This document shows positions 1-10,005 of a stretch of DNA of 11,979 nucleotides, in pieces; position 1 is the stretch's first letter; each line of letters begins with the position of its first letter. The position numbers and the translations under genes were made by a program. The DNA comes from JBGPBY01 sp041481485 (GTDB lineage: Bacteria; Acidobacteriota; Terriglobia; 20CM-2-55-15). The notes below the pieces were generated by a model. It was not told the DNA's origin. It saw only the letters and a list, made by a program, of their open reading frames with translations, and made no database searches. The DNA lies in contig JBGPBY010000197.1 of NCBI GenBank assembly GCA_041481485.1, positions 1-11,979 of the forward strand. The letters are read 5' to 3'.

Positions 1-38
1 AAATTGTGGGCGGTCATAGACCGCCCCTACAGTGGGGA
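1..38 (+). repeat. Palindromic intergenic repeat (REP-like), copy 1
   Basis: The core GGGCGGTCATAGACCGCCC at 8-26 is a perfect 8-bp inverted repeat around ATA. It is followed by CCCCTACAGTGGGG, itself a weak dyad. Positions 1-38 match 5849-5886 with one mismatch (T7 against C5855), and positions 3-36 match the reverse complement of 5795-5828 exactly. The element lies outside the genes and resembles REP-type palindromes dispersed in bacterial genomes. It touches the window edge, so an inverted partner upstream, like that of the copy at 5849, cannot be excluded. A GTG inside it (6-8) opens a spurious N-terminal extension of the next gene. Confidence 0.85.
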
Positions 39-116
39 CGGCCAGTCTTATTGGAAAGTTGTATACTCCCCGGACTTGGCAAAGATCGTGGATCAACATC
101 GAAACTGGAGACTCTC

Positions 117-671
117 ATGAAAACTCGAAAACTCATGCTTCTTCTACTCTCCGTCGCCATTACAAGCTGCAGTCCGGCGCCAAAGCCGGAAGCCGAGAAG
201 CCCGCCGCTCCGGCTGCTCCAGCCCCCATGGCGCAAGGGAATCTGGCGCAGGTCATGCGCGCGATCATGTTTCCCAATTCGAATGTCATCTTTTATGTGC
301 AGGACAAGGATCCGAAGTCGGTGAAGCCGGCAAAAGATCCGTCGGCAGCGGTCAATATTCTGGAGAGCACTTATGGGGGATGGGACGCGGTGGAGAACAG
401 CTCGCTGGCCCTGGAAGAAAGTGCCAACCTGCTCATGATTCCCGGCCGGAAGTGTTCAAACGGCAGGGATGTACCGATTCAAAACGAAGACTGGCCGAAG
501 CTGGTTCAGGGGCTGCGTGATGCGGGTATGACGGCCTACAAGGCCGCACAAACCAAGAATGTGGACAATATTCTGATGGCGACCGACACGCTTACCACAG
601 CCTGCGGAAATTGTCATGAAAAGTACCGGGACAAAGACAAGCTGGGGGCCAACGCAAGTCGCTGCATGTAG
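117..671 (+). CDS. Lipoprotein c-type cytochrome, class II (cytochrome c'-like)
   Basis: The 184-residue product is probably a membrane-anchored periplasmic electron carrier or haem-based sensor. The N-terminus has basic residues, then a leucine-rich core and an ITSC lipobox with the lipid-bearing Cys at residue 18, followed by an Ala/Pro-rich linker to about residue 38. The only haem-binding site is CGNCH at residues 163-167, close to the C-terminus and followed by EKYR. A C-terminal CxxCH is typical of class II (c'-type) four-helix cytochromes. The ATG at 117 is chosen because GGAG at 107-110 lies six bases upstream and because the lipoprotein signal starts exactly there. The longer reading from GTG at 6 begins inside the palindromic repeat and would bury the signal peptide. 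Two more Cys, in RKCSNGR and next to the last residue, may pair or be free. The axial ligand and redox partner cannot be read from the sequence. The gene stands alone, and its physiological role is unknown. Confidence 0.85.
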   Translation: MKTRKLMLLLLSVAITSCSPAPKPEAEKPAAPAAPAPMAQGNLAQVMRAIMFPNSNVIFYVQDKDPKSVKPAKDPSAAVNILESTYGGWDAVENSSLALEESANLLMIPGRKCSNGRDVPIQNEDWPKLVQGLRDAGMTAYKAAQTKNVDNILMATDTLTTACGNCHEKYRDKDKLGANASRCM

Positions 672-717
672 CCGAAACGTGCCCTTCTCAGGAATCGATA
701 AATTGGTTAAACTGGTT

Positions 718-750
718 AGGCTCAATTAAGAGTGATTCTCACCTGAGCCT
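718..750 (+). promoter_or_regulatory. Hairpin in the leader of lepB
   Basis: AGGCTCA at 718-724 and TGAGCCT at 744-750 form a perfect 7-bp inverted repeat. An inner GTGA-TTC-TCAC dyad sits between the arms. The structure ends 11 bases before the lepB ATG and has no following T-tract, so it does not look like an intrinsic terminator. Just upstream, GGTTA occurs twice at 10-base spacing (705-709 and 715-719). It could be an operator, a transcript-stabilising or translation-limiting stem, or chance. No convincing -35/-10 pair was seen. Confidence 0.3.
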
Positions 751-761
751 TGCGAAAACCT

Positions 762-1340
762 ATGTCTATTGAACCCGAAAATTCGCCGGTCCCCCAGGAG
801 GAAATCCGCAACAAGGCCATGCCGGTGCTTGTGGTGGATATCCGCGGCTGGATTCGCGACATCTTCTTTGTTGTCGGCACGGCAATCCTGATCGTGATCT
901 TCCTCTATCAGCCTGTAAAGGTTGAAGGAACCAGCATGTTGCCGGAACTGAAGGATCAGGAACGGATTTTCGTGAACAAGTTCCTGTACCGATTCGAGAA
1001 AATCTCCCGCAGGGATATTGTCGTCTTCCTCTATCCCAGAGATCGCACCAAGTCTTTCATTAAACGTGTCATTGGTCTTCCCGGCGACACCATTGAAATC
1101 CGCAAAGGCGTCGTCTATTTGAACGGGGAGATCCTGGACGAGCCTTACCTGCTGCCAAAGTACATGGACACCCGAAATATGGAAGAAATGCGGGTGGAAT
1201 CCGGCTATTACTTCGTCATGGGGGATGATCGCAAATACTCCAGCGATAGCCGTGCGTGGGGGCTTGTGCCGGAAGGATACATCTATGGGAAAGCGGTGTT
1301 CCGATATTGGCCGGTCAGCGAGATGGGATCGATTAATTGA
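762..1340 (+). CDS. lepB: Signal peptidase I (S26 family)
   Basis: This 192-residue serine protease removes signal peptides from exported proteins at the outer face of the inner membrane. One transmembrane segment is visible at about residues 33-49. It is followed by GTSMLPE with the catalytic Ser at 58, then the RRDIVVF strand, then KRVIGLPGD with the general-base Lys at 101, and finally the GDDRKYSSDSR box at 154-164 and AVFRYWP near the end. The usual GDN of that last box is GDD here, a conservative change. The ATG at 762 is preferred. A TTG at 750 is in frame and adds four residues, but neither start has a clear Shine-Dalgarno sequence. The single N-terminal membrane anchor and short length match the compact bacterial form rather than the two-anchor, longer E. 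coli enzyme. carA starts 16 bases downstream, so co-transcription is likely. Confidence 0.95.
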   Translation: MSIEPENSPVPQEEIRNKAMPVLVVDIRGWIRDIFFVVGTAILIVIFLYQPVKVEGTSMLPELKDQERIFVNKFLYRFEKISRRDIVVFLYPRDRTKSFIKRVIGLPGDTIEIRKGVVYLNGEILDEPYLLPKYMDTRNMEEMRVESGYYFVMGDDRKYSSDSRAWGLVPEGYIYGKAVFRYWPVSEMGSIN

Positions 1341-1356
1341 TTCTTTCCTGTAACAA

Positions 1357-2479
1357 ATGAATAAACGCGCCACGCTGTTGCTCGAAGACGGCCGGGTGTT
1401 TCATGGAAAAGGCCACGGATTTGAGAGCGAAGCCGTTGGCGAAGTTGTTTTCAACACTTCCATGACCGGCTATCAGGAAATCCTTACCGATCCGTCCTAT
1501 GCCGGCCAGATCGTCACGATGACCTATCCGCTGATCGGGAATACCGGCATCAATCGTGAAGATGTCGAATCCCGGAAGCCCTTTCTCGAAGCCTTCATTG
1601 TCCGCCGGATGGCTCCAATTCCCAGCAACTGGCGAACAACCGACACTCTGGACGATTATCTGATCGAAAATCGCATTCCAGTGATCTCCGATATCGATAC
1701 ACGCGCGCTTGTCCGTCACATTCGTCTGAAGGGTTCCATGCGCGGCATCGTTTCGAGGATCGATCACGACGTCGATTCGCTGCGAAAAAAGGTCGAAGGC
1801 TCTCCATTGATGGAAGGCTGGGATCTGGCCAGCCGGGTTACCGTGGATCGCGCCTACAAGAGTGGATCCGAAGCTTTGAACTTCATCGAGTTTTCCACAT
1901 TGGCCGATACGTCGCAGTATGCCGCGCATGTCGTGGCCTACGACTTCGGCATCAAGACAAACATCCTTCGTGATCTGGTGCACTGCGGGGCACGAGTAAC
2001 AGTTGTTCCGTCATCGACCTCGTCCGAGGAAGTCCTGAGTCTGAATCCCGATGGAATCTTTCTTTCCAACGGCCCGGGCGATCCGGAAGCCGTGGACTAT
2101 GCAATTCGAAATATCCGTAACCTTCTGGGAAAGAAACCCATTTTTGGGATCTGTCTGGGGCACCAGCTGATGGGACTGGCTTTCGGGGGCAAAACCTTCA
2201 AGCTCAAGTTCGGGCATCACGGGGGAAACCAGCCGGTTCTCGATATTCAGAAAAACAAAGTGGAAATCACTGCTCAAAACCACGGCTTTGCCGTGGACCC
2301 TGACAGTTTGAATCTGAATGACATCGATATCACGCACATCAACCTGAACGACAAGACCGTGGAAGGCATGGCGCACCGGTCCATGCAGGCGTTCAGCGTG
2401 CAATACCACCCGGAGGCTTCGCCGGGCCCGCATGACTCGTATTACCTCTTCGAACGATTCTTCAAAATGATGAAGGAAA

Positions 2480-2487
<8 letters not shown>
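1357..2487 (+). CDS. carA: Carbamoyl-phosphate synthase small subunit (glutamine amidotransferase)
   Basis: The 376-residue product hydrolyses glutamine and delivers ammonia to CarB for carbamoyl phosphate, the precursor of arginine and pyrimidines, in the cytoplasm. The N-terminal small-chain domain (about residues 1-150) contains the characteristic stretch from TSMTGYQEI through DPSYAGQIV to YPLIGNTG. The class I amidotransferase domain (about 190-372) has SNGPGDPE, the nucleophile Cys266 in GICLGHQLMG, and the His351/Glu353 pair in QYHPEASPGP, so the catalytic triad is complete. The length is close to the E. coli enzyme. The start follows lepB by 16 bases without a recognisable ribosome-binding site, which suggests a weakly initiated or coupled gene. 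The stop TAG lies inside the first codons of carB (shared ATGCCTAG), typical of coupled translation of subunits needed in equal amounts. Confidence 0.98.
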
Positions 2488-5701
<3,214 letters not shown>

Positions 5702-5794
5702 AATCCCGTCGGGGGTGGAATGTCGCTCCCATTGCCAAATGCCCGATGACCCACTGACCCAACAGACAGTAATGGATCAATATGAAATCTGCGG

Positions 5795-5828
5795 CCCACT
5801 GTAGGGGCGGTCTATGACCGCCCACAAT
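5795..5828 (-). repeat. Palindromic intergenic repeat (REP-like), copy 2, inverted
   Basis: The reverse complement of this 34-base stretch equals positions 3-36 of the window without a mismatch. It faces copy 3 across a 22-base spacer (5829-5850), so the two can pair as a 34-bp stem with one mismatch. It lies about 93 bases after the carB stop. A transcript reaching this point would fold strongly, which may protect the 3' end of the car message or reduce read-through. No T-tract follows. Confidence 0.85.
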
Positions 5829-5848
5829 CTATCGGATTGCACTCCTCA

Positions 5849-5886
5849 AAATTGCGGGCGGTCATAGACCGCCCCTACAGTGGGGA
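5849..5886 (+). repeat. Palindromic intergenic repeat (REP-like), copy 3
   Basis: This copy matches window positions 1-38 with one mismatch (C5855 for T7). It contains the 19-base core palindrome at 5856-5874 and ends at the same GGGGA as copy 1, after which the two sequences diverge. The sharp right boundary shared by copies 1 and 3 indicates a defined element rather than a longer duplicated segment. Together with copy 2 it forms an inverted pair of about 90 bases, a layout seen in paired REP elements and in small non-autonomous mobile elements. Confidence 0.85.
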
Positions 5887-5930
5887 ATCGCATCCTTCAC
5901 ATATCCATCGACCGCGTCCACAATGCACGT

Positions 5931-5965
5931 ACATTGGACATCGCACATCGCACATCGTACATCGG
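5931..5965 (+). repeat. Heptanucleotide tandem repeat (5 units)
   Basis: Five consecutive 7-base units read ACATTGG, ACATCGC, ACATCGC, ACATCGT and ACATCGG. The last base varies and the first unit carries an extra change. The array is in non-coding DNA just right of the palindromic pair. It looks like a small variable-number repeat; nothing indicates a function. Confidence 0.75.
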
Positions 5966-6018
5966 AAATTTGACAACGGGTGCGGCGCTGCCAGCCAGGT
6001 AAGTGGTCCCTCCTCCCC

Positions 6019-6037
6019 GGTTCGCCTTCGGCGAGCC
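6019..6037 (+). repeat. Small GC-rich hairpin
   Basis: GGTTCGCC at 6019-6026 and GGCGAGCC at 6030-6037 pair as an 8-bp stem with one G-T wobble around a TTC loop. It is followed by CAGCCTTT rather than a clear T-run. It could be a weak terminator or another intergenic palindrome; no second copy was seen in the window. Confidence 0.4.
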
Positions 6038-6324
6038 AGCCTTTCCGCCGCCATGGACAATGAAGGTCTCCAAGAAATTGGTGTAATTAAATTTAGCCTT
6101 GTTTAAACTCTATCTTCACAATTTGTCAGCTTTCTGTTGGTTGTCATTCTTTGCAGCATAGTCCGCGTCGGCATGGGGAAGTTTCGGTCCACCGTGGCAA
6201 GGAAGGACCCAGCCAATCGAATGTGGCAATGTGGAGAGCTGCCGGATTCCCGAAGCTTTGGTGCTCCGGCAGATAATTGTCCCGTAAGACCGTCGAGTGA
6301 TGAAGTGTCGAATTCGAGGCATAG

Positions 6325-8385
6325 ATGGACGAAACGGCCAAGATTCTGCTTGTCGATGACGAACCGCGCAACCTGGATGCGCTGGAAAGTATTCTGGACT
6401 CCAGCGGTTGTACTCTGTTCCGGGCGCAGAGTGCTGATGAAGCGCTTATTGCCATATTGCAGATCGAGTTCGCCGCGATCATCCTCGATATCAAAATGCC
6501 CGGTACCGGCGGAGTGGAACTGGCGCAGTTGATCAAACAGCGCAAACGAAGCCAGCATGTTCCCATTCTGTTCCTGACTGCTCACCTCATGGATGAAAGC
6601 GATGTCCTGCGCGCCTATGACGTGGGCGGCGTCGATTTCCTCAGCAAGCCCATCAATCCGGAGATCCTGCGGTCGAAGATTGCCGTTTTCGTCAATCTGT
6701 TTCGAACGACACGTGCGCTTTCCAAGGCAGTCGAGGCCCTGAATGCCGAAGTAATCCAGCGGGAGAAAGCCCAGGAAGAGCTGAGATTCGCCAACGATCA
6801 ACTGGAGTCCCGCGTGGCACAGAGAACGGCAGCGCTGGCTCTGGCAAATCGTGAAGTCAGTGACAACGAGGAGCGGCTGCGTCTGGCCATGGATGTGGCG
6901 CAGGTCGCTGCCTGGGAATGGGACCTGAAGTTGAACAAAATGCGCTGGTCCACGGATCCGGAAGTGTTGTTCGGTTTTCCTGCGGGTTCATTCGGGCCCG
7001 ATTCCCGTATTTCCCACGCTGTTCTCGCCGAAGACGTCGGAAAGCTCGAAGATGCGTTTCAACGCGCTCTGGAGTATGGCGATTACGAAGCCGAATATCG
7101 TGCAGTTCGTCCCGACGGCAGTGTGGTGTGGATCGCGGATCGAGGACGGCTTGTCGAAGACAGCCAGAATCTTCGTACGAGAATTGTTGGTGTGAGCGTC
7201 GATCTTACCCGGCGAAAGGTTCTCGAGGAAGCGCTGCTGGAATCGGACCATCGCAAGAACGAGTTTCTGGTCACACTCGCGCATGAATTGCGCAATCCGC
7301 TGGCTCCCGTCAGTTATGCCCTAAAAGCGCTGGACGTCTCTGAATCCCAGAGCCCGCAGCTGCGCTGGGCGATTGACCTGATCGGGCGTCAGGTTCAATC
7401 AATGTCCAGGCTGATTGATGATTTGATCGATGTCAATCGGATCAGCCGGAATATGCTGGAGCTGCGGCAGGAAAATGTAGCGCTTTCGTCGATCATTTCG
7501 GCAGCTGTCGATACGAGCCGCCCATTAATCGAGGATAGTGGTCATGACCTGATTCTGGACGTTCCGCCGCAGCCCATTCTGGTGCATGCCGATTTTGTCC
7601 GGCTCACGCAGGTTTTTTCGAACATTCTCAACAATTCCGCCAAATACAGTAAATCCGGAGTTCGTGGCGCGAAAATCTGGTTGAAAGTATACGAGGAAGG
7701 CGGTTCTGCCCGAATCACCGTCCGCGACATGGGCATTGGAATCGCGCCTGCCATGATTCCCAGAATTTTCGAAATGTTTGCACAGGCGGGGCGACCCAAC
7801 GGTCACATCGAGGGCGGCCTTGGCATCGGCCTGTCACTGGCCAAGCGGCTTGTGGAGATGCATGGCGGCACCATTGAGGCTTTTAGCGAGGGCATTGGCA
7901 AGGGCAGCGAGTTTACGGTGCGCCTGCCCATCCTGAGGAAAACCAATTTCGTGCCGGAAACCCGGCCCAGTCCTTCCAAATCAGAGTACTCCAGCGTGAA
8001 ACGGCGAATCCTGATCGCCGACGACAACAAGGACGTCGTTGAAAGCTTTGCGATCATGCTGCAGATTCTCGGTCACGTCGTATTCACCGCAGTGGATGGA
8101 GTCGAAGCTGTGGAAAAAGCGGAACAATGCCGGCCGGATGTCATCGTTCTGGATGTCGGAATGCCGAAGCTGGATGGATATGAAACGGCAAAACGCATAC
8201 GCCAGCAGCCCTGGAGCAGGGGCGTTCTGTTGATCGCGGTGACAGGCTGGGGCAATGAAAAGGACAAACGAAAATCTGCGGAATCCGGCTTCAATGTTCA
8301 CCTCGTGAAGCCGGTGGATGCGCTGTCGATTCTGAATATTCTCGACCAGATGGATCAATCCAGTGCAGAAAGACAATCGGGTTGA
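6325..8385 (+). CDS. Soluble hybrid sensor histidine kinase (REC-PAS-HisKA-HATPase-REC)
   Basis: This 686-residue cytoplasmic phosphorelay protein has no membrane segment. Domains in order: an N-terminal receiver (about 5-122) with acidic D11/D12, phospho-acceptor D55 in ILDIKMPG, T85 and K108; a coiled-coil linker (about 130-182) rich in Glu, Gln and Arg; a PAS domain of the WEWDL type (about 185-300) that probably senses a small ligand or redox cue; a HisKA domain with the autophosphorylated His320 in AHELRNPLAP; an HATPase domain with N433-N437 (NILNN), D468 and G470 in DMGIGIAP and the GGLGIG lid at 497-502; and a C-terminal receiver (about 556-680) with D610 in VLDVGMPKLDGY. All catalytic boxes look intact. 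The ATG is preceded by GAGG at 6316-6319. The next gene starts 33 bases after the stop, so both are probably co-transcribed. A receiver at each end means it can both receive and pass on phosphoryl groups; partners are not evident apart from the neighbouring HAMP-array protein (inference). Confidence 0.93.
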   Translation: MDETAKILLVDDEPRNLDALESILDSSGCTLFRAQSADEALIAILQIEFAAIILDIKMPGTGGVELAQLIKQRKRSQHVPILFLTAHLMDESDVLRAYDVGGVDFLSKPINPEILRSKIAVFVNLFRTTRALSKAVEALNAEVIQREKAQEELRFANDQLESRVAQRTAALALANREVSDNEERLRLAMDVAQVAAWEWDLKLNKMRWSTDPEVLFGFPAGSFGPDSRISHAVLAEDVGKLEDAFQRALEYGDYEAEYRAVRPDGSVVWIADRGRLVEDSQNLRTRIVGVSVDLTRRKVLEEALLESDHRKNEFLVTLAHELRNPLAPVSYALKALDVSESQSPQLRWAIDLIGRQVQSMSRLIDDLIDVNRISRNMLELRQENVALSSIISAAVDTSRPLIEDSGHDLILDVPPQPILVHADFVRLTQVFSNILNNSAKYSKSGVRGAKIWLKVYEEGGSARITVRDMGIGIAPAMIPRIFEMFAQAGRPNGHIEGGLGIGLSLAKRLVEMHGGTIEAFSEGIGKGSEFTVRLPILRKTNFVPETRPSPSKSEYSSVKRRILIADDNKDVVESFAIMLQILGHVVFTAVDGVEAVEKAEQCRPDVIVLDVGMPKLDGYETAKRIRQQPWSRGVLLIAVTGWGNEKDKRKSAESGFNVHLVKPVDALSILNILDQMDQSSAERQSG

Positions 8386-8418
8386 TCGAATGAACTGAGG
8401 CCCAATGCAGGAGCAATC

Positions 8419-10005
8419 ATGAGCCGGAAGAGTCCAAGAAATTACTCGAGCCAGGCCGCTGCGGTCGCGCATGTAGCGCACATTCCCACCAACGGCGATT
8501 CGTCGAAATCGTTTTCCAGCAGTCTGCTCAACGCCATGCTTTCATTTCGCGACGGCGATTTTGGAGTCCGAATGCCGAGCGATCTTACCGGCGTCGAAGG
8601 CAAGATTGCCGATGTTTTCAACGACATCGTGTCCTTCAGTAACCGCCGGGCGAAGGAGACAGTCCGAATTTCAAGGGCTGTCGGTAAAGAAGGCAAACTC
8701 AAACAGCGCGTCAATTTGCCGGGTGTTGTCGGAGGATGGGCTGACGAAGTTGCGGCGGTCAATATGCTGATCGACGACCTGGTGTGGCCCACAACCGAAG
8801 TAACTCGGGCTATCGGTGGCGTGGCAAAAGGTGATCTTGGTCAATCGATGGCGCTGGAAGTCGACGGCCGTCCGCTGGAAGGAGAATTCCTGCGTTCGGC
8901 GAAACTCGTCAACAAGATGATCGATCAGTTGTCGGTGTTTACCTCGGAAGTCACGCGCGTCGCGCGCGAAGTCGGTACCGAAGGGAAACTGGGCGGTCAG
9001 GCTCAAGTCAAAGGCGCATCGGGCGTCTGGAAGGATCTCACCGAATCGGTGAACCAAATGGCCGGCAACCTGACGGCTCAGGTGCGCAATATCGCCGACG
9101 TGACTATCGCCGTTGCCAATGGCGACCTGTCCAAGAAAATCACCGTGGACGTTCGTGGAGAAATTCTTCAACTGAAGGAAGCCACCAACACCATGGTGGA
9201 TCAGCTCCGCTCCTTTGCGGCGGAAGTCACACGAGTCGCGCGCGAAGTCGGGACTGAAGGCAAACTTGGCGGTCAGGCGGTGGTTCCCGGCGTCGCCGGA
9301 ACATGGAAGGATCTTACCGATTCGGTCAACGCCATGGCCGGCAACCTGACGGCACAGGTACGGAATATTGCCGGTGTGACGACAGCCGTTGCACGCGGAG
9401 ACCTATCCCGCAAAATCACAGTCGACGTCAAGGGCGAGATTCTGGAACTGAAAAATACCATCAATACGATGGTGGATCAGCTCAATGCGTTTGCTTCTGA
9501 AGTCAGCCGCGTCGCGAGGGAAGTCGGAACGGAAGGCAAACTTGGCGGTCAGGCCGTGGTTCCGGGCGTTGCCGGGACCTGGAAGAACCTCACGGACAAT
9601 GTGAACTCCATGGCGCAGAACCTCACGGGCCAGGTGCGCAACATTGCCGATGTGGCTACTGCAATTGCCAAGGGCGACCTTTCCCGCAAGATCACTGTTG
9701 ACGTGAAAGGAGAAATCCTTCAGCTGAAAGACACAATCAATACGATGGTGGACCAGCTGAATTCATTCGCTTCAGAAGTCAGCCGCGTGGCCCGCGAAGT
9801 CGGCACCGAGGGAAAGCTGGGTGGCCAGGCGATCGTGCCGGACGTCGCCGGCACCTGGAAAGACCTGACCGACAACGTGAACTCCATGGCATCGAATCTT
9901 ACCGGTCAGGTCCGCAATATTGCGGACGTGGCCACGGCGATTGCCCGCGGTGATTTGTCCCGCAAGATCACGGTGGACGTGAAGGGCGAAATTCTCGGTT
10001 TGTAG
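8419..10005 (+). CDS. Poly-HAMP signalling protein, N-terminal part, ended by an internal TAG
   Basis: As read, the product has 528 residues; the TAG is codon 529 of a frame that stays open to the window edge. AGGAG at 8409-8413, five bases before the ATG, supports the start. There is no signal peptide or membrane segment, so the protein is cytoplasmic. Residues 1 to about 214 hold a divergent HAMP-like region (LSFRDGDFGVRMP, then VGKEGKLKQRV, then VAKGDLGQSM). From residue 215 come regular 92-residue units starting at 215, 307, 399 and 491. Each has a canonical HAMP half (QVRNIADV, GDLSRKITVDV, INTMVDQL) and a HAMP-like half (EVGTEGKLGGQ, VAGTWKDLTD). The fourth unit is cut at ILGL-stop where its neighbours read ILELKNT. 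Such arrays are known in soluble kinases, including fungal group III kinases (Nik-1/Os-1), where HAMP repeats control kinase output in osmotic signalling. Alone, this fragment has no output domain and is probably non-functional if the stop is real. Confidence 0.85.
   Translation: MSRKSPRNYSSQAAAVAHVAHIPTNGDSSKSFSSSLLNAMLSFRDGDFGVRMPSDLTGVEGKIADVFNDIVSFSNRRAKETVRISRAVGKEGKLKQRVNLPGVVGGWADEVAAVNMLIDDLVWPTTEVTRAIGGVAKGDLGQSMALEVDGRPLEGEFLRSAKLVNKMIDQLSVFTSEVTRVAREVGTEGKLGGQAQVKGASGVWKDLTESVNQMAGNLTAQVRNIADVTIAVANGDLSKKITVDVRGEILQLKEATNTMVDQLRSFAAEVTRVAREVGTEGKLGGQAVVPGVAGTWKDLTDSVNAMAGNLTAQVRNIAGVTTAVARGDLSRKITVDVKGEILELKNTINTMVDQLNAFASEVSRVAREVGTEGKLGGQAVVPGVAGTWKNLTDNVNSMAQNLTGQVRNIADVATAIAKGDLSRKITVDVKGEILQLKDTINTMVDQLNSFASEVSRVAREVGTEGKLGGQAIVPDVAGTWKDLTDNVNSMASNLTGQVRNIADVATAIARGDLSRKITVDVKGEILGL

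Larger units (their letters stand above)
5702..6324. other. Non-coding interval between carB and the sensor kinase gene
   Basis: No reading frame here looks like a real protein: the frames present are short, start inside repeats and have no recognisable motifs. The interval holds the facing repeat pair (5795-5886), a 7-bp tandem repeat (5931-5965) and a small GC hairpin (6019-6037). An AT-rich stretch lies at about 6078-6130. Within it, TTGGTG at 6078-6083 and TTTAAA at 6102-6107 are 18 bases apart and could be a weak sigma-70-type promoter for the downstream kinase, with a leader of about 200 bases. No classical U-tract terminator for carB was found. From 6130 to 6310 nothing else was recognised. 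Confidence 0.6.

Noticed and set aside
6..116. N-terminal extension of the cytochrome starting at GTG 6
   Set aside because: It is encoded by the palindromic repeat and would place the lipoprotein signal in the protein interior; the ATG at 117 has a good ribosome-binding site.
5837..6106. An 89-codon plus-strand frame in the intergenic region
   Set aside because: It runs through the palindromic repeat and the heptamer repeat, with low-complexity peptide, no ribosome-binding site and no known motif.
6103..6801. A 232-codon minus-strand frame at the start of the kinase gene
   Set aside because: It overlaps the intact first receiver domain on the other strand and shows no protein-like motifs; it is a shadow frame.
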